Below are positions 60,074 through 64,000 of a stretch of DNA of 64,000 nt, in pieces. The notes beneath the pieces are model-generated. The model had not been told where the DNA came from. It ran no database searches and saw only the letters and a program-made list of their open reading frames with translations. The stretch comes from Paeniglutamicibacter psychrophenolicus (GTDB lineage: Bacteria; Actinomycetota; Actinomycetes; Actinomycetales; Micrococcaceae), in the NCBI RefSeq assembly GCF_030812255.1, contig NZ_JAUSSH010000004.1, positions 62,001-126,000 of the forward strand, read 5' to 3'. The position numbers and the translations under genes are program-made. Position 1 is the first letter of the stretch; every line of letters begins with the position of its first letter.

Positions 60074-60181
60074 CCAAACCTCCCGGTGTTTGTTCCCGGC
60101 CCCCAGTCTACGGACAGCCCGCCACGGGATGCATGGGCTTTCGCCGCACGGGCCATGAAAGCCACCGGCACTCGACCCTGC

Positions 60182-61606
60182 CTACAGCGTTTGCACTCCG
60201 GGTTGGTGGCCGCCGGCCAGCTGTCGGGCGGCGGCGACATACCGCCGGGTGGCCAGTCGCTGCGCGGCTTCCGCCACCGGGGAGGCCATCGTGTAGAACC
60301 GGTTGGAGTGCCTCGAAGCGGCCTTGATTTCCAGGTACACCGACCCGTCCTTCCCCAGCACCGCGGCAAAGGACTCCTCCCCCGTTTCGGGGTGCCCGGC
60401 CAGCGTCCCGTAGGCAAAGCCGGACCGGCCGGCCTCGTCGATCAGCCGCACCACGCGGCAAGGCGCCTTGATGCGTGCCGGGCCGACGCCGAAGCCCAGC
60501 TCGACGCGGCTGCCGAGCTCCACCCGCGGGGTGTCGGGCCGCGTGCGCAGGCCCGAACGCCCATGCAGGGACCAGGTGAGAAGGCCTTCGGCCAGCTTGT
60601 CGAAGGCTGCCTGGCCCGAGCCGACCCGTTCGCGCAGCCGCAGGTGTCGGTAGCCCCCGGGCATCGGGTCAAGCTCGGTCATCCCGGCTTCCGGGTAGCT
60701 CAGGTCGGACAGCAGCCCGAGGCGGAAGAGCCTGCGCCGGGCGGCCAGCTCGGCCGGTCCCCGCTTGGCCAGGGCCAGGCCGGCCACCCCGAGCACCGCC
60801 TTGCCGCCGAGGCGGGCCGGGAGCGGCACCGGGCCCAGCGCGGGCCGCTGCAGGCCCAAGAGCCTGCGGTGGTTTTCCGGCAGCGTGTCCACGACGGCGG
60901 CAAAGAGCAGCTTGTAGCCGGGCAGCACCGCCGGATCCAGCGGCGGGTTCTTCAGGAAGGAGACGACCTGCTCGACACGGGGGCCTCCGGCCAGTTCGCC
61001 GCGGGATTCGTAGCCGGCGATGGCCGCCTTCAGCTCGGCATCGCTGCGCGGCGGGTTGGCCACGCCCATGAGTTCGCCTGCCTTGGCCCATTCGCGCACG
61101 TAGGCGTCGGCTCCCTGCGGGACGGGGCCGGAGAAGATCTCGTGGCTGCGCAAAAACGCGTCGGCGAAGGCGATGTGCACCCATTCGGCGAGCCCGGGGT
61201 CGTTGGCCGCGTAGTCGCGCTGAACCCCGGTCCCGGAAACGTACGTGCCGGTGACGGGCTCGTGGCGGCGGGCCACCCACGCACAGGCGGTGTTCGCGGC
61301 CGCCGTGTCGCCGTAGGTCAGGGTGAAGATCCAGCGGATGGTCCCGGCCAGCCGGGCCAACGGATCGGACCGGTAGTCCGAATGCTCGGCCACCCCGGCC
61401 AGCGCGCCGGGATGCAGCGCCTGGGTCAGCAGTGCCCGGATGCCCGCGGCGATCGGGCTCATGCCCCCGTGCACCACCCAGACCGCGGAGTCGTGCGGGA
61501 AGTATCCCGCATCGTCCCCGCGGTCCAGCTCGCGTTCCCAGACCGGGTCGTAGTGTTCCTGGGCGGAGAACGTCTGCTGCAGCTTGTGCCGCAGTGGCTC
61601 GAACAT
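60182..61606 (-). CDS. MpaB-type (DUF2236) oxygenase fused to DUF1990
   Basis: Residues 1-~285 form a DUF2236 (MpaB-like) domain: LLTQALHPGALAGVAEHSDY, DPLARLAGTIRWIFTLTYGD, AACAWVARRHEPVTG-like sequence, VHIAFADAFLRSHEIFSG. DUF2236 proteins include the rubber oxygenase Lcp and bind haem b. Residues ~300-474 match DUF1990: GYRHLRLRERVGSG, RVVRLIDEAGRSGFAYGTLA, GHPETGEESFAAVLGKDG and RRYVAAARQL. I know the two domains only as separate proteins, so the fusion is unusual. It begins nine bases after the quinol-monooxygenase-like gene. Confidence 0.82.
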   Translation of the reverse strand: MFEPLRHKLQQTFSAQEHYDPVWERELDRGDDAGYFPHDSAVWVVHGGMSPIAAGIRALLTQALHPGALAGVAEHSDYRSDPLARLAGTIRWIFTLTYGDTAAANTACAWVARRHEPVTGTYVSGTGVQRDYAANDPGLAEWVHIAFADAFLRSHEIFSGPVPQGADAYVREWAKAGELMGVANPPRSDAELKAAIAGYESRGELAGGPRVEQVVSFLKNPPLDPAVLPGYKLLFAAVVDTLPENHRRLLGLQRPALGPVPLPARLGGKAVLGVAGLALAKRGPAELAARRRLFRLGLLSDLSYPEAGMTELDPMPGGYRHLRLRERVGSGQAAFDKLAEGLLTWSLHGRSGLRTRPDTPRVELGSRVELGFGVGPARIKAPCRVVRLIDEAGRSGFAYGTLAGHPETGEESFAAVLGKDGSVYLEIKAASRHSNRFYTMASPVAEAAQRLATRRYVAAARQLAGGHQPGVQTL

Positions 61607-61615
61607 TTCCGGCCG

Positions 61616-61939
61616 CTAGCCGATCTGCAGTTCGCCCATGTCGCCCCAGGAGTCGCCCTCGACCTTGCGGGAGACGATCTTCGGGGTGGCGGCGAGGGCC
61701 GGGCGCATGGATTCCAGGCCGGCCTTGAAGTGGTCGGAATTCACGTGGGCGCCGGCGGCCTCGTCGTCGAGGAAGGCCTCGACGAGCACGAACTCGGCCG
61801 GGTTCTCGACGCTGCGGGACCAGTCGAACCAGAGGTTCCCGGGCTCGGCGCGGGTGGCTTCGGTGAACGGGGTCACCAGGTCGATGAATTGCTCGGTGTA
61901 TTCGGGCTTGGTCTGGAACTTTACGACGATGAAGTACAT
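61616..61939 (-). CDS. Quinol-monooxygenase-like ABM-domain protein (YgiN type)
   Basis: The 107-residue protein has the dimeric alpha-beta barrel fold: YFIVVKFQTKPEYTEQFIDL, TRAEPGNLWFDWSRSVENPA, FVLVEAFLDDEAAGAHVNS and HFKAGLESM. This is the antibiotic-biosynthesis-monooxygenase (ABM) group containing the quinol oxygenase YgiN, which acts without a cofactor. It lies in a tight leftward gene set between the MmcQ/YjbR gene (23 bases) and the MpaB-DUF1990 gene (nine bases), so the three are probably co-transcribed. Confidence 0.87.
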   Translation of the reverse strand: MYFIVVKFQTKPEYTEQFIDLVTPFTEATRAEPGNLWFDWSRSVENPAEFVLVEAFLDDEAAGAHVNSDHFKAGLESMRPALAATPKIVSRKVEGDSWGDMGELQIG

Positions 61940-61962
61940 GCCCCCAGCCTACAGATTCCGGG

Positions 61963-62358
61963 TCAGCCCCGCTCGAGAAGGCCCTTCCAGCCCAGCGCCG
62001 CGCGATCGGCGGCCGGCAGCGAGGCGACCACCAGGTCGTAGGAGTCCTCGATCATCGCCAGCATGGTCTGCGCATCCAGGCCCGGCACCACGGTGTTCCA
62101 GTGCTTCTTGTTCATGTGGTACCCCGGGGTGATCTGGGGGTTTGCGGCGCGCAGCTGCTCGGCCAGGGCCGGGTCGCACTTCAGGTTCAGGGTCGTTGTC
62201 CCGCCGCGCTGCATCAGCAGCCCGAACATCTTGGCCCGTGCCCCGGCCCTGCCCGCGACCTTGAAGACGGCCGCGTCCTCGCCGAAGGGGAAGTCCTCGA
62301 AGGCACCCGGAAGGGAGAGCAACATCGCACGCCAGGATTCGTATTCCACGGTGCCCAT
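61963..62358 (-). CDS. MmcQ/YjbR-family DNA-binding-like protein
   Basis: The 131-residue protein has the family core SWRAMLLSLPGAFEDFPFGE, VFKVAGRAGARAKMFGLL, LKCDPALAEQLRAA, ITPGYHMNKKHWNTV and MIEDSYDLVVASLP. MmcQ/YjbR proteins adopt a CyaY-like fold and are of unknown function despite a DNA-binding label. ATG 62358 is the likely start but lacks a strong ribosome site. It is the first of three closely spaced leftward genes. Confidence 0.85.
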   Translation of the reverse strand: MGTVEYESWRAMLLSLPGAFEDFPFGEDAAVFKVAGRAGARAKMFGLLMQRGGTTTLNLKCDPALAEQLRAANPQITPGYHMNKKHWNTVVPGLDAQTMLAMIEDSYDLVVASLPAADRAALGWKGLLERG

Positions 62359-62432
62359 CCTAGTCCCGCCGGGCATGGAAGTGGCCGGCCCTGCCACCTG
62401 GGGGTTGCGGCAAGACCGGCCGGTCTACAGGG

Positions 62433-62478
62433 GTTCGCGGTCGGCCGTCCCCGGACTGGGGAGAGGCCGACCGCGAAC
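62433..62478. terminator. Hairpin between the YjbR gene and the surface-protein gene
   Basis: A perfect 14-base stem, GTTCGCGGTCGGCC with GGCCGACCGCGAAC, encloses an 18-base loop holding its own short pairing (TCCCC/GGGGA). On the minus strand it follows the surface-protein stop codon and is the likely terminator of that gene. Confidence 0.75.
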
Positions 62479-62496
62479 TTCGGGTTTTCCTTCTGG

Positions 62497-64000
62497 TTAG
62501 TTCCCCTCGCCCTTGCGGCGGCGGGAAGCGGCCGTGAACGCTGCCCCGAGGAGCAGGATCAGTGCCCCGGAGCCCAGGATCCACAGCGTGGAGTCATCCG
62601 CGCCGGTTCTCGCCAGCGGCGATGCCGGCTTGCGCGGCGGAACCACAACCACCGATCCCGGCTTGCGCGGCGGAACCACGACGACCGGCGGTGCCGGCAG
62701 CAGCTGCTGCTCCTCCGGGGTCGGGTGCACGGTCTTCGACGGCGGGACGTCCCCGTTGCCGGTGGCCACGTTCACCAGGACCTCGTCCCAGGCCTCGTCA
62801 TCCACGGTGATGGAGTAGGTCAGGGTCTTCTCCTCACCCACCGCCAGGTCCCCCACGGTCCAGACCAGCTTGCTGCCCTCGATGGCCGATTCGCCGCCGC
62901 TGAGCTGCAGGCTTCCCTCGTCGAAGGTTGCCGCGTGCTGCCAGCCGGCCATCTCGTCGGTGACGACCGCCCCGGTGTACACGAACTGCCCGGTGTTGCG
63001 CACCGTGAGGGTGTAGCCGACGGTGTCGCCGGGCCAGACGATGGTGCCGCTGGCCGGGTTCGAGGTCTTCACCAGCGAGTAGCTGCGCGGGTTCTTCACC
63101 GGGGTCTCGCAAGCGCGGGACTGTGTGGTTTTGCCGTTGGCACTCAGGGTGGCCTCGTTCAGGAAGCCGCCGTCGGTGTTGGAGTCCTCGGGCTGGCAGG
63201 TGCCGGCCTCGGATCCGATGACCCCGTCCGCCAGGACCGCGACGACGTGCACCACGTAGGTGTGGGAGTCGCGTGCCTCGAGGTTGCGGTCGGTGGCGAG
63301 CACCGTGCCCGGCTCGGAGCCGGGGTTCTCCCAGCTGCCGGCCGTATCGGTGCCTTCCAGCGTCCAGTTGGCACTGCTGGCGGTGATCCCTTCGCCGAAG
63401 CGCAGCGTGTCGGTGAGGTTGTAGCGGGTTGCCACGTCCGAGGTGTTGTTCACCACGACCGTGTACTGCGCATCCCAGCTGCCATCCGCGTTCTCCTCGG
63501 CCGTGACGGCCGTCTTGACGACGTTGCTGCTCGGTGCCGGGATTTCCAGGCATGCACTGTCCGTGTCGGACTCGTTTCCTGCGGTGAGAACACCGGTGTT
63601 CAACAGGCCGTGGCCTCCCTCGCCGCATACCCTCTCCGCATCGTTGATCGCGGAGGTCAGGGTCACGTTGACGATGACCGTGAAGGTGTGGACGGCTCCC
63701 GATTCCAGGACCTGGTCCGCCACCACGACGTCGTCGGTGGAGTTGCCGCCGTGCCAGGCCTCGTTGACAACCACATCGGTGGAGCCGACGTGGCGGTCGT
63801 TGACGGTGACGCCGTCGGCGAAGGCCGGGGTGTCGGTGAGCGTGTAGTTTGCGCTCGCCCCGTCGGTGCCCGGGTTGGAGACGATGAGCTTGTAGCTCGC
63901 GTCCCAGGTGCCGTCCCAGTCCCCGTCGGCGTTCTCGTGCTGGACCAGTTCCAGGGCCTGCTTGTCGAGGCTCGGGGCAACCGGTGCCGCACAGGCCTCG
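62497..64000 (-). CDS. Sortase-anchored repeat surface protein (DUF11-like), 5' part outside the window
   Basis: The frame is open to the right edge, so about 501 C-terminal residues are seen. They comprise three DUF11/SdrD-like beta repeats, each with 'Y-x-L-T-D-T' and N-T/G turns (ANYTLTDTPAFADGVTVND, RYNLTDTLRFGEGITASSAN, GYTLTVRNTGQFVYTGAVV), with cysteines near repeat starts (ERVCGEGG, GTCQPEDSN). A proline/valine stalk leads to LARTG, a membrane helix (LWILGSGALILLLGAAF) and a basic end RRRKGEGN. LAxTG is the motif of class E sortases common in high-GC Gram-positives. Role on the cell surface unknown. Confidence 0.85.
   Translation of the reverse strand, partial: EACAAPVAPSLDKQALELVQHENADGDWDGTWDASYKLIVSNPGTDGASANYTLTDTPAFADGVTVNDRHVGSTDVVVNEAWHGGNSTDDVVVADQVLESGAVHTFTVIVNVTLTSAINDAERVCGEGGHGLLNTGVLTAGNESDTDSACLEIPAPSSNVVKTAVTAEENADGSWDAQYTVVVNNTSDVATRYNLTDTLRFGEGITASSANWTLEGTDTAGSWENPGSEPGTVLATDRNLEARDSHTYVVHVVAVLADGVIGSEAGTCQPEDSNTDGGFLNEATLSANGKTTQSRACETPVKNPRSYSLVKTSNPASGTIVWPGDTVGYTLTVRNTGQFVYTGAVVTDEMAGWQHAATFDEGSLQLSGGESAIEGSKLVWTVGDLAVGEEKTLTYSITVDDEAWDEVLVNVATGNGDVPPSKTVHPTPEEQQLLPAPPVVVVPPRKPGSVVVVPPRKPASPLARTGADDSTLWILGSGALILLLGAAFTAASRRRKGEGN
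62625..62690 (-). repeat. Two tandem 33-bp units encoding the wall-spanning stalk
   Basis: Nearly identical 33-base units (62625-62657 and 62658-62690) encode VVVPPRKPGS-type repeats in the stalk just before LARTG. Copy number could vary between strains by slippage. Confidence 0.8.

Overview
The window is high-GC (mostly about 65-68 %) DNA with GTG/TTG starts, two DUF222-HNH endonuclease genes and proteins very like Arthrobacter enzymes (dimethylglycine oxidase, levodione reductase). It most likely comes from a chromosome of Arthrobacter sensu lato (Micrococcaceae; Arthrobacter, Paeniglutamicibacter or a close relative). All assignments come from reading the sequence; no database search was run.

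Layout. 1-6745: a partial flavin oxidoreductase, a hemerythrin-like protein, membrane proteins including a YkvI-type transporter, a decayed amino-acid permease, a DUF5937/ArsR regulator, a PH-domain protein and a P-loop kinase. 7130-10335: the glyoxylate shunt pair aceA-aceB closed by a strong terminator. 10460-16909: a zinc-ribbon membrane protein, an MFS exporter, a DUF1275 protein, an amino-acid permease, a FrnE-like DsbA protein, and a LytR_C protein with a small ParB-like partner. 17090-21496: a 2OG-Fe(II) oxygenase and a signalling cluster (histidine kinase, Hpt-like protein without its histidine, OmpR-type regulator). 21638-28924: tRNA-Ser, DUF222-HNH, SRP RNA, gluQRS, dnaX and recR. 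28953-34958: a leftward block holding dimethylglycine oxidase, a Rieske ferredoxin, an IclR regulator and a two-gene ABC exporter, lying between recR and lysC. 35282-39739: lysC, a second DUF222-HNH, a DNA-glycosylase-annotated family protein and an SSI-like lipoprotein.

39768-45484: a CitA/CitB-type two-component system divergent from a CitMHS citrate carrier, then a Na+/H+ antiporter. 45563-46543: a lower-GC phospholipase-D-like gene that looks acquired. 46708-49557: NADP-dependent oxidoreductase, alanine dehydrogenase, YchJ-like protein. 49759-53147: purS-purQ-purL with a terminator. 53290-56490: an aromatic-hydroxylase/SDR catabolic segment with clear operator-like repeats. 56518-62358: leftward genes for an MhuD-like haem-degrading enzyme, a tandem HD-GYP/LuxR protein with an unknown partner, an AlkD-like protein, and an operon encoding an MpaB(DUF2236)-DUF1990 fusion, a quinol-monooxygenase-like protein and an MmcQ/YjbR protein. 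62497-64000: the C-terminal part of a repeat-containing, sortase-anchored surface protein that runs off the window.

Functionally the region mixes housekeeping (purine, lysine-family, DNA metabolism) with organic-acid and methylated-amine use: citrate uptake, glyoxylate shunt, dimethylglycine oxidation and hydroxybenzoate hydroxylation. No complete, obviously novel multi-gene system was found. The most unusual items are the MpaB-DUF1990 fusion operon, the tandem HD-GYP-LuxR protein with its unknown partner, the Hpt-like protein lacking its phospho-acceptor, and the Rieske ferredoxin without an oxygenase.
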